Assembly: GCA_021805275.1 (NCBI GenBank)
Contig: JAJZFQ010000272.1
Location: 1 to 7,802, forward strand
Length of the DNA: 7,802 nt
Source of the DNA: Pseudomonadota bacterium
Lineage (GTDB): Bacteria > Pseudomonadota > Gammaproteobacteria > Steroidobacterales > Steroidobacteraceae
Direction: 5' to 3'
The translations under genes were made by a program, and so were the position numbers. The notes beneath the pieces are model-generated. The model made no database searches. It saw only the letters and a list, made by a program, of their open reading frames with translations, and was not told where the DNA came from. Shown here in pieces: positions 1-6,047 of this stretch (the first letter of the stretch is position 1; each line of letters begins with the position of its first letter).

Positions 1-290
1 CCGAGCGCGGTGAGAATGGAACGGGCGTAGCCCAGACGCTTCAGCAGCGCCGCGGCGGGCAGCGAGACCAGCCCGTACGCCATGAAGAAGGCGAACTGCG
101 TGAGCATCACCTCGGCGTAGGAGAGCTGAAAGATCGACTTCATCGCCGCGATCAGCGGATCGACCGTGACCGTGATGAAGCCCCAGGCGAAAAAGAGCGT
201 GGTGATGGAGGCGAAGGCGCCGCGTTGGCCGCCCGGAGGGGGCGGGGTGGCCGCGGGCGGGGAGGAGAGAGTCTCAGTGCGCATGGGCAT
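1..290 (-). CDS. FHS-family MFS sugar permease, N-terminal part (3' end beyond window)
   Basis: The first 96 residues of a major facilitator superfamily transporter are visible; the rest lies beyond base 1. A proline-rich cytoplasmic tail (about residues 1-24) is followed by TM1, with FFAWGFITVTVDPLIAAMK at about 33-51. A loop (IFQLSYAEVMLTQFAFF) and TM2 with AYGLVSLPAAALLKRLGYAR follow. This start pattern is typical of the fucose/glucose-galactose/N-acetylglucosamine symporters (FucP, GluP, NagP), which import a monosaccharide with H+ or Na+ across the inner membrane. The substrate cannot be told from this fragment. The start is ATG at 290, with an in-frame TGA 9 bases upstream; a second ATG at 284 is equally possible, and neither has a strong Shine-Dalgarno. 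It lies 84 bp downstream of the GH2 hydrolase on the same strand and is probably co-transcribed with it, which suggests it imports a sugar that enzyme releases. Confidence 0.85.
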   Translation of the reverse strand, partial: MPMRTETLSSPPAATPPPPGGQRGAFASITTLFFAWGFITVTVDPLIAAMKSIFQLSYAEVMLTQFAFFMAYGLVSLPAAALLKRLGYARSILTAL

Positions 291-333
291 CGCTCGTCAG
301 GGTCAAGGGATCGAGGCGCAGACGGGTCCTCCC

Positions 334-358
334 CGGCACGCGCGCCCAGGGCGTGCCG
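334..358 (-). other. Intergenic hairpin between the hydrolase and permease genes
   Basis: CGGCACGC (334-341) and GCGTGCCG (351-358) form a perfect 8-bp inverted repeat with a 9-nt loop, in the 84-bp gap between the hydrolase stop and the permease start. On the minus-strand transcript the stem is not followed by a U-run, so it does not look like a normal intrinsic terminator. It could protect the 3' end of the hydrolase message, lower expression of the downstream permease, or be chance in GC-rich DNA. Confidence 0.4.
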
Positions 359-374
359 CAGGTCAGAGGAGCGC

Positions 375-3300
375 TCAGGGCCGTGGCCCGATGGGCACGC
401 TCGTGCCGCGGGCATTCCAGCCTTGCAGCTGCACGCGCGCGCAGCGCGCCTCTGCGCGCGGGCAGACGATGCGGATCTGCCGTCGCTCACCGGGCATCAG
501 TGTCAGGTAGTTCGCGCTGTAATACGAGGGCAGCACGCGGTGCCCGTGCGCATCGAGCGCGGTCACCTTGAGTGCCACCGCCGGCTCCGTGCCGCGATTG
601 GTGAGGGTGACGGTGAGGCGGCGCTCACCGCTCGCGGCCGCTGCGCCGGCGCGCTGCGCCGTGAGCGCGATCGGTTGCGCCTGCAGCGTGTTCAGGGCGC
701 GCAGGCCCTTCGCGCGCGCACTCTGCCAGTACACGTTCTCGCTCAGCAGGCCCCCGGCGCGGTTCATCAGGCGCAGTTGCACGAAAATCAGCGGACGGTG
801 GCGCAGCCAGCGCTGCAGAGGCAGGGCGGGCAGCGTGGTCACGGCATTGGCCGGTGCGCTCACGGGCAGTTGCTGTCGATCGAGCCGCCGTCCATGGAGG
901 GAGACGATCCGCACCTGTACCGTGAGGTCCGGCTGCGCGAACCGGGTCGTGTTGACCACCGCCAGGGAGAAGTCCGGCAGGTTCATCTGCACGTGCAGTG
1001 GCTGGCAGGCCTCCTTGACCCCGTAGTAGGCCCCCGCGGTGGCGTAGTCCGAGGTGTAGATCTGCCAGATATTGCTCGGCCAGGCGGGCTGGGTCATCCA
1101 CAGCAGCCGTCCGCTGTTGTAGTGCCACAGACCGGCGTTGAATCCCTCGAAGATCGCGCGGTAGTCGACGTAGTCCATCAGCTGCGCGCGGCGCTCGAAG
1201 CCCGCCAGCGAGCGGGGCGTGCCGAGCTGCCGATCCATCGCGCGCATGAACACGCGCACATCGCCGTTGCCGCCGAAATTCCAATCGTGATAGGCGTAGG
1301 TGTCGCTCAGCGGCCAGAGGTCCGCCTTCGGCATCATCGCCTCGAGCGAGCGCAGCGAGGCGAGGGACGGCGTGCCGACTTCGACCGAGAAGCCTCGCGC
1401 CAGGCGAGTGAAGTACTGACGCGGCGGCCGATAGTCATACGGCCCGCTGCCTTGCAGGTTGACCCGATTCGAGCTCGGCATGTACAGGCGCGTGCCGTCC
1501 AGAGTCTGCACCAGTCGATCCAGTCCGTCGTTGATGATCGGCTGCGGAACGCCCTCGTTGCGCCCGAACCAGACCGCGATGGACGGGTGGTTGCGGTAGC
1601 GCTCGATCACGTCGCGGGCATTGGCGAGGAACAGCTGCGGGTTCTCGGCCTGCAGCTGGAAGTTCTGGGTCGACTCCCAGAAGTCATTGAGCACCAGCAG
1701 GCCGTAGCGGTCCGCCAGGCGGTAGAAGGCCGGCTCGGTGTCCTGGCCCAGCCAGTTGCGGATGATGTCCAGGTTCGCCTGGCGGGTGAGGCGAAAATAC
1801 GGCGCGAGGCGCTGCGGGGAGATGCGTTTCATGGCGTCATCGGTGCCCCAGCTGCCGCCGCGGGCGGCAATCCGCACACCGTTCACCCGGATGACCAGGT
1901 ACGGCGAGAGCGACGTGTCACCCACCGGGCGCACCGCCGGGGAGTGCTCGCCGGCGCGCGTGAGCGAGGGCGCCCAGCCGTTGGGCGTGCGATTGATGGC
2001 GCGATGGCGCACGTCGATCAGAGGGCCGCTGCCCTTCAGGCGCGCGACGGTCGGATCGACGAGCACGCGGCGCAACCGGCCCTGGCGCCCGAAGAGCGAC
2101 AGCTCGTAGGTGATCTCGCGGATGCCAAAGTGCAGCGTGCGTTCATCCGCCACGCGCCGATCACCGGCCGGCTGCGCATCATCGTAGAGGCGCAGCGTGA
2201 GTCGGTACAGGTAGGGCGCACCGTAGCCGTTCGGCCACCACAGGTGCGGGTGGCGGACATGCAGCGCTGCAAATGCCGCCGGCGTCAGGTGGATGCGAGT
2301 CGTGCCCGGCGGCAGGCGCACCGGGTCGCGCACGGTGATGCCGCCGAAGCTCGCCACCAGCGTCGCCGGCACGGTGTGATGGTGCCGGTTCTCGAGCGAC
2401 ACGCCGATCGACACGTCCGCGCGGGTGAGCTTCGGCAGGGGCAGGTGCGTCACGACGTGCGGGGCGTGCAGCAGCAGCTTGCCGCTCGAGTGAATCACCA
2501 CGTTCTGCCACAGGCCGGTATCGCGGTCGCGCACCGGCGGCATCCAGTCCCAGCCCTCGGTGGCAATGAACGTCGGTCCGTCGAGCGCGAGGTGTCCGCC
2601 GTTGTTGCCCGGGCCGGCGGCGATCGACTTCTCGTAGGGGATGCCGGGATGCGGCGGCGGCGCGACGCGTACCGCCAGCACGTTCAACCGGCCCGGGATG
2701 ATGTCGCGGCTGATGGTGAAGATGCCGCGCCGGAAGGCGCCGCGCGTCGTGCCGATCCGTTGGCCGTTCAGCCAGATCGTGCCGGCGTAGTTGATGCCGT
2801 CGCAGCGCAGCGTGAGCACGCGGCCCTCCCAGCGCTTCGGGGCGATGAAGGCGGTGCGGTACCAGTACGACTGGCGTGCGAGCCGCTCGGGGATGAGCAG
2901 GTCGTTCAATCCGTAGTACGGGTCGGGGTAGCGGCCGCGCGCGACCAATGTGGTGAGCACCGTGCCCGGGACGACCGCCGAGTACCAACTCGCCGTCGAG
3001 TAGGTGCTCTGCGAGAGCACCGCGCCGCCGACGGGCACCTTCGGTGCCGGCTCGAGCTGCCAGCGGTCGAGGACCCAGCGTCCGGGGCGGGGGTGGCGCA
3101 GGGCCGGGTGCGTGTGCGGCGGTTCAGCCTGCGGGTACGTCCGCCGGCTGATCGCCTCCGGTGGCTGGCGCCAGTGCCCGCCCGGTGCGCGGGATGTCGG
3201 CAGCGTCCAGGCGGCCTGCGGATGTTGCAGGCCGCGCCACGAGCGCTTCTGCAGCGGCCAGCCGGCGCCGACGCGATCGAACTCGATGCGCCCGAAGTGT

Positions 3301-3941
3301 GGCCGCATCGCGGCGAGGTGCTGCAGCTGCGCTGCGCTCAGCGCTCGCCCGTGGATGCGCCAATGCGCGAGCGAACCGCCGAAATGACGCGCCGCGCCGA
3401 GCGGCGCGAGAGTGACCTGCGCCGGTGCGGCCGCCGTGGCCGCGCGTTGATGGGCGATCGGCCGTCCGTCGACATACAGCCGGGCCACGTGGCCATCATA
3501 CGTGGCGGCCAGCGCGCTCCAGGTGCCCGGGCGCAGCCGCACCGCGGTGTGCAACGAGGGCCCGCCGCTGAGGTTCAGCTGGACGCGCCCGTCGGTCAGC
3601 GCCAGGCAATCACAGTGGCCGCCGCGGGCCACGCCGAGGCCGCCGATGAGCACGGTGCCGTGCTCCTGCACCGCAGGTCGTACCCAGGCGGTGATCGTCC
3701 ACGCCGCGCCGCTCGGCAGCAGCGGCGCGCTGGCCGGCAGCGGGCGCGTCAGTCCGATGCCGCCGGCAAGGAATGTGGCGTTGTAGGGACCGAGTGCGTG
3801 CAACGTCGGGCGGGGCACAGTGGCGCCGATGGCGGCGGTGGCGCCGAGTGCCCAGAGGGTGCTCGCCGCGGCGGCGCCGAGACGGGTGCGCCCGCCGAGG
3901 CGATGCGCGCCTGAAACCGCACGAGGATGGTTGGTGGTCAC
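375..3941 (-). CDS. Secreted LamG-GH2 glycoside hydrolase (beta-mannosidase / exo-glucosaminidase-like clade)
   Basis: An 1188-residue glycoside hydrolase, numbered from GTG 3941. AGGAG lies 6 nt before that GTG, whereas the longer reading (TTG at 3986, +15 residues) has no ribosome site. Residues 1-40 look like a signal peptide: a basic start, then a hydrophobic stretch ending near AAIGA, so export to the periplasm or outside is likely. Residues ~50-210 resemble a LamG/concanavalin-like jellyroll (AWTITAWVRP, ARLYVDGRPI). ~305-487 is the GH2 sugar-binding domain (SYWYRTAF, GTIWLNGQRIG), ~490-610 an Ig-like domain, and ~680-950 the TIM barrel. The acid/base is probably Glu796 (WFGRNEG) and the nucleophile Glu854 (FSVEVGTPS). 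The C-terminal region (~975-1175) is Ig-like and resembles the GlcNase type (LTVTLTNRGTEPA, PSYYSANYLTLMPGE). Architecture fits endo-beta-mannosidase and exo-glucosaminidase relatives. The acid/base Glu argues against CsxA-type glucosaminidases, which carry Asp there. The substrate is unresolved. Confidence 0.9.
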   Translation of the reverse strand: MTTNHPRAVSGAHRLGGRTRLGAAAASTLWALGATAAIGATVPRPTLHALGPYNATFLAGGIGLTRPLPASAPLLPSGAAWTITAWVRPAVQEHGTVLIGGLGVARGGHCDCLALTDGRVQLNLSGGPSLHTAVRLRPGTWSALAATYDGHVARLYVDGRPIAHQRAATAAAPAQVTLAPLGAARHFGGSLAHWRIHGRALSAAQLQHLAAMRPHFGRIEFDRVGAGWPLQKRSWRGLQHPQAAWTLPTSRAPGGHWRQPPEAISRRTYPQAEPPHTHPALRHPRPGRWVLDRWQLEPAPKVPVGGAVLSQSTYSTASWYSAVVPGTVLTTLVARGRYPDPYYGLNDLLIPERLARQSYWYRTAFIAPKRWEGRVLTLRCDGINYAGTIWLNGQRIGTTRGAFRRGIFTISRDIIPGRLNVLAVRVAPPPHPGIPYEKSIAAGPGNNGGHLALDGPTFIATEGWDWMPPVRDRDTGLWQNVVIHSSGKLLLHAPHVVTHLPLPKLTRADVSIGVSLENRHHHTVPATLVASFGGITVRDPVRLPPGTTRIHLTPAAFAALHVRHPHLWWPNGYGAPYLYRLTLRLYDDAQPAGDRRVADERTLHFGIREITYELSLFGRQGRLRRVLVDPTVARLKGSGPLIDVRHRAINRTPNGWAPSLTRAGEHSPAVRPVGDTSLSPYLVIRVNGVRIAARGGSWGTDDAMKRISPQRLAPYFRLTRQANLDIIRNWLGQDTEPAFYRLADRYGLLVLNDFWESTQNFQLQAENPQLFLANARDVIERYRNHPSIAVWFGRNEGVPQPIINDGLDRLVQTLDGTRLYMPSSNRVNLQGSGPYDYRPPRQYFTRLARGFSVEVGTPSLASLRSLEAMMPKADLWPLSDTYAYHDWNFGGNGDVRVFMRAMDRQLGTPRSLAGFERRAQLMDYVDYRAIFEGFNAGLWHYNSGRLLWMTQPAWPSNIWQIYTSDYATAGAYYGVKEACQPLHVQMNLPDFSLAVVNTTRFAQPDLTVQVRIVSLHGRRLDRQQLPVSAPANAVTTLPALPLQRWLRHRPLIFVQLRLMNRAGGLLSENVYWQSARAKGLRALNTLQAQPIALTAQRAGAAAASGERRLTVTLTNRGTEPAVALKVTALDAHGHRVLPSYYSANYLTLMPGERRQIRIVCPRAEARCARVQLQGWNARGTSVPIGPRP

Positions 3942-3947
3942 GACACA

Positions 3948-3952
3948 CTCCT
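3948..3952 (-). promoter_or_regulatory. Ribosome binding site deciding the hydrolase start
   Basis: The minus strand reads CAGGAGTGTGTCGTGACC, placing AGGAG 6 nt before GTG at 3941. The only upstream in-frame start candidate, TTG at 3986, has no purine-rich site. The GTG start also puts a basic region and hydrophobic stretch at the N-terminus, as expected for a signal peptide. Confidence 0.75.
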
Positions 3953-4022
3953 GTGCGGCCGACGCCCGCGTCTTGAAGAACCCCAACCGGATCGGCCACG
4001 CGGCGCCGGTGAGCGCATCGCG

Positions 4023-4050
4023 AGGGCTTCGGCCCTACTTCAGTACGGCC
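4023..4050 (-). other. Two overlapping, mutually exclusive leader hairpins
   Basis: AGGGC (4023-4027) and GCCCT (4032-4036) form a 5-bp stem around TTCG, which reads CGAA on the minus strand. GGCC (4031-4034) and GGCC (4047-4050) pair around an inner TAC/GTA stem with loop TTCA, with one mismatch. Both use bases 4031-4036, so only one can form at a time. They lie in the inferred 5' leader of the hydrolase mRNA. No U-run follows either one. Confidence 0.35.
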
Positions 4051-4086
4051 GCCGGTGTGCCCGCGTTCGGCGGCCCGGCTCCGGCC

Positions 4087-4114
4087 GCGCACTCGAGGGA
4101 GGTTCGAGTGGCGC
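4087..4114 (-). other. Bulged hairpin with a CCTCC-containing loop in the hydrolase leader
   Basis: CACTCGA (4090-4096) and TCGAGTG (4104-4110) are a perfect 7-bp inverted repeat with a 7-nt loop. With a one-base bulge, the GCGC at 4087-4090 can pair with GCGC at 4111-4114 to lengthen the stem. On the minus-strand transcript the loop reads ACCTCCC, which is complementary to purine-rich ribosome sites. It could be an RNA structure or a DNA operator. Confidence 0.4.
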
Positions 4115-4143
4115 GCCTCGCGAGCGTGCAGGGCCGACGGGTC

Positions 4144-4171
4144 ACGATAATCGAACGGTCAGCGCTGTCAA
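4144..4171 (-). promoter_or_regulatory. Putative sigma-70 promoter of the hydrolase operon
   Basis: The minus strand carries a perfect -35 TTGACA (complement of 4166-4171), a 16-nt spacer and TATCGT (complement of 4144-4149) as a 4/6 -10 box. Predicted initiation near 4136 would give a 5' leader of about 195 nt before the GTG at 3941. The -10 lies inside the small palindrome CGATAATCG (4145-4153). The -35 is strong and the -10 is weak, as often seen at regulated promoters. Confidence 0.45.
4158..4171. promoter_or_regulatory. Putative LacI-family operator overlapping the -35 box
   Basis: GGTCAGCGCTGTCA has a perfect 8-bp core, CAGCGCTG (4160-4167), and further partial symmetry. AGCGCT-centred palindromes are known LacI-family operators; the Caulobacter and Xanthomonas xylose regulator boxes have this core. 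Its overlap with the -35 TTGACA of the sugar-hydrolase promoter fits repression by steric block and release by a sugar ligand. No regulator gene is in the window, so the family assignment is inference. Confidence 0.4.
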
Positions 4172-4241
4172 TAGCGCGGCCGCGCCACCGTCTTCGGCTG
4201 CACGGCTGACGCCTGCCACCGCGGCGCCGAAGTCGACCGAT

Positions 4242-4247
4242 TAGAAT
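4242..4247 (+). promoter_or_regulatory. Possible -10 box at the mtnA start (leaderless candidate)
   Basis: TAGAAT matches the TATAAT consensus at five of six bases and overlaps the first candidate ATG (4246) of mtnA. The second in-frame ATG at 4255 lies 7 nt past the box, where transcription would begin, so the message could be leaderless. No good -35 is present at 16-18 bp, which weakens the call. Confidence 0.25.
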
Positions 4248-5340
4248 GGCCGCCATGAACATCTCCGGCACTGCCTATCGCACCCTCTGGCCGCTGGCCT
4301 CCGGCGCCGTTCGGGTCATCGACCAATCCCGATTGCCGTTCGAGTTCGAGACGCTCGATTTGGCAACGCTCGAAGACGCCGCGCAGGCGATCCGCACCAT
4401 GGTGGTCCGGGGCGCGCCGCTGATCGGGGCGACGGCCGCCTATGGTCTGGCGCTCGCGCTGCGCGCGAACGCCACGGACGAGCGCATCGCCGAGGCCGCG
4501 CAGGTGCTGCGCGCGACGCGCCCGACGGCGGTCAATCTCGCCTGGGCGCTGGAGAGAGTGCGCCGCATCCTCGCGCCCCTTCCGCTGGCGCAGCGCGCCG
4601 CGGCGGCCTTTGCCGAAGCGGGTCGGATTTGCGAGGAGGACGTCGAGCAGTGTCGGGCCATCGGGATGCACGGCGCGAAGCTCATCGGCGAGCGGGCGCA
4701 GCGGTTCAAGCGCCGCGTGAACGTGCTCACGCACTGCAACGCCGGTTGGCTCGCGTGCGTGGACTGGGGCACTGCGCTCGCCCCGATTTACGTCGCGCAC
4801 GATGCCGGCCTCGACGTTCACGTCTGGGTCGATGAGACCCGCCCGCGCAATCAAGGGGCCTCGCTCACGGCCTTCGAACTGGGTGCGCACGGAGTGCCGC
4901 ACACCGTCATCGTCGACAATCTCGGCGGACACCTGATGCAACACGGCGAGGTCGATCTGGTCATCGTCGGCAGCGATCGGACCACCGCCGGTGGGGACGT
5001 ATGCAACAAGGTGGGCACGTATCTGAAGGCGCTCGCCGCCCATGACAACGGCGTGCCGTTCTATGCCGCGCTGCCGGTGAGCACCATCGACTGGACCTTG
5101 GAGGAGGGGCGCACCATCGAGATCGAGGCGCGCGACCCGAGCGAAGTCACCCACGTCACCGGACTCGGCCCGAGCGGCCGCCCGGAGCGGGTGCGAGTCG
5201 TCCCGGAGGCGAGCGCTGCGCTGAATCTCGCCTTCGACGTGACGCCACGCCGTCTGGTGACGGGTCTGATCACGGAACGGGGGGTCTGTGCCGCGAGCGC
5301 CGCGGGGTTGCTGCAGTTGTACCCGGAGCGGGCCGCATGA
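4246..5340 (+). CDS. mtnA: MtnA-family S-methyl-5-thioribose-1-phosphate isomerase
   Basis: A full-length (364-residue) cytoplasmic sugar-phosphate isomerase, related to eIF2B-alpha-like proteins. It converts 5-methylthioribose-1-phosphate, or the 5-deoxyribose-1-phosphate analogue, to the ribulose-1-phosphate. Family signatures are complete: [14 protein letters not shown] (54-67), the probable catalytic Cys164 in [17 protein letters not shown] (196-205), and the probable catalytic Asp244 in [18 protein letters not shown], followed by [16 protein letters not shown]. Two starts are possible: ATG 4246 and ATG 4255 (residue 4). Neither has a clear Shine-Dalgarno, and the second fits a leaderless transcript. 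The stop overlaps the aldolase start by 4 nt (ATGA at 5337-5340), implying translational coupling. With that partner it more likely feeds an aldolase shunt than the MtnBCD methionine salvage route. Family is certain; the choice among methylthio and deoxy substrates is inference. Confidence 0.93.
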   Translation: MAAMNISGTAYRTLWPLASGAVRVIDQSRLPFEFETLDLATLEDAAQAIRTMVVRGAPLIGATAAYGLALALRANATDERIAEAAQVLRATRPTAVNLAWALERVRRILAPLPLAQRAAAAFAEAGRICEEDVEQCRAIGMHGAKLIGERAQRFKRRVNVLTHCNAGWLACVDWGTALAPIYVAHDAGLDVHVWVDETRPRNQGASLTAFELGAHGVPHTVIVDNLGGHLMQHGEVDLVIVGSDRTTAGGDVCNKVGTYLKALAAHDNGVPFYAALPVSTIDWTLEEGRTIEIEARDPSEVTHVTGLGPSGRPERVRVVPEASAALNLAFDVTPRRLVTGLITERGVCAASAAGLLQLYPERAA

Positions 5341-6038
5341 GCGGCGCGGCACGTGATCGGCAGCTGTGCGAGGCGTTGATCGAGGCCTGCCGCGACCTGC
5401 CGCGGCTCGCGTTGACGCACGGCACCTCGGGCAACGTCAGTGTGCGTCGGGATGCGGACTCGTTCTTCGTCAGTCCGAGCGGGCTCGCCTATGCGACGCT
5501 CGAGCCCGAGGACATCCCGCTCATGCGGCTCGATGGACGCTGGTACGGCCGGTGCCGGCCGTCGAGTGAGTGGCGCTTCCATCGTGACATCTTCGCCGCG
5601 CGGCCCGAGGTGGGCGCGATCGTGCATGCCCATCCGCGGCACGCCACGGCCCTCGCCTGCACGGGGCGGGGCATTGCGGCCTTCCATTACATGGTGGCGG
5701 TGGCCGGCGGGGCCGACATCCGCTGCGCTGCGTACCATACGTTCGGTACGCAGGCGCTCTCAGAGGCCGCCGTGGCCGCCCTCGAGGATCGTCGGGCCTG
5801 CCTGCTGGCGCATCATGGGATCATTGCGCTCGGCGCCGACGTGCACGCCGCGCTCAGCCTGGCGGCGCAGGTCGAGGACCTCGCCGCGCAGTACGTCACG
5901 GCGCTGGCGATCGGCGGCGTGACGGTGCTCGATGCGGCCGAGATGGCGCAGGTGGTGGAGAAGTTCCGCACCTACGGGCGTCAGGATGCGCACGATGCGG
6001 GCCTGACCCAGGTCGCGCCGTCCGTGCCGGCCGACTGA
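5337..6038 (+). CDS. Class II (fuculose-phosphate-type) aldolase, probable 5-methylthio/5-deoxyribulose-1-phosphate aldolase
   Basis: A 233-residue zinc-dependent class II aldolase of the FucA/AraD fold, close to the usual family length. Visible signatures are the phosphate-binding GTSGNVSVR (29-37) and SPSG (46-49), the catalytic Glu78 in PSSEWRFH, zinc ligands His97 and His99 in [13 protein letters not shown], and the third histidine, probably His160, in [16 protein letters not shown] and [10 protein letters not shown] are also typical of the FucA-like group. MtnB dehydratases share the fold but read PSAET-LH at the Glu motif, so an aldolase is favoured. Next to MtnA the expected reaction is cleavage of 5-methylthioribulose-1-phosphate (or 5-deoxyribulose-1-phosphate) to DHAP and methylthioacetaldehyde (or acetaldehyde). 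L-fuculose-1-phosphate could also be a substrate. Its ATG sits inside the end of mtnA, so the two are translated together. It ends 9 bp from the convergent pstA stop. Confidence 0.88.
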   Translation: MSGAARDRQLCEALIEACRDLPRLALTHGTSGNVSVRRDADSFFVSPSGLAYATLEPEDIPLMRLDGRWYGRCRPSSEWRFHRDIFAARPEVGAIVHAHPRHATALACTGRGIAAFHYMVAVAGGADIRCAAYHTFGTQALSEAAVAALEDRRACLLAHHGIIALGADVHAALSLAAQVEDLAAQYVTALAIGGVTVLDAAEMAQVVEKFRTYGRQDAHDAGLTQVAPSVPAD

Positions 6039-6047
6039 AGGGGCGCC

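Larger units (their letters stand above)
3942..4245. other. Divergent intergenic regulatory region (304 bp)
   Basis: This gap separates the minus-strand hydrolase operon from the plus-strand mtnA operon and should hold promoters for both. From right to left it contains a -10-like TAGAAT touching the mtnA start, a minus-strand promoter with a palindromic operator-like site (4144-4171), a bulged hairpin (4087-4114) and two overlapping small hairpins (4023-4050). I see no convincing ORF, RNA gene or known riboswitch here. Open reading frames crossing it on both strands are arginine-rich composition artefacts. Confidence 0.7.

Noticed and set aside
334..358. Intrinsic terminator after the hydrolase gene
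   Set aside because: A good 8-bp stem, but no U-run follows it on the minus strand, and the permease begins shortly after.
225..3914. A 1229-codon open frame on the plus strand opposite the GH2 gene
   Set aside because: Its translation is Arg/Ala/His-rich with no recognisable motif, signal or domain, while the minus strand encodes a complete GH2 enzyme with catalytic residues. Long antisense frames are common opposite GC-rich genes because stop codons are rare.
375..3941. Calling the GH2 enzyme an exo-beta-D-glucosaminidase (CsxA type)
   Set aside because: The C-terminal Ig domain resembles that group, but the acid/base motif is GRNE with Glu, whereas CsxA enzymes use Asp at that point. The specific activity is left open.
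3942..3986. Longer hydrolase start at TTG 3986
   Set aside because: No ribosome site, rare start codon, and it would bury the AGGAG at 3948-3952 and displace the signal peptide from the N-terminus.
3942..4245. A known SAM or SAH riboswitch upstream of mtnA
   Set aside because: I could not see any conserved core of these RNA families on the plus strand; the visible hairpins are short and lie in the leader of the opposite gene.
4168..5352. A 394-codon open frame on the minus strand over mtnA
   Set aside because: Low-complexity Arg-rich translation, no motifs, and it lies antisense to an MtnA with all family signatures.
5337..6038. Calling the aldolase-family gene mtnB (dehydratase)
   Set aside because: The SSEWRFH and [10 protein letters not shown] motifs match fuculose-phosphate aldolases; MtnB reads PSAET at the Glu motif. 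No mtnC or mtnD is adjacent.
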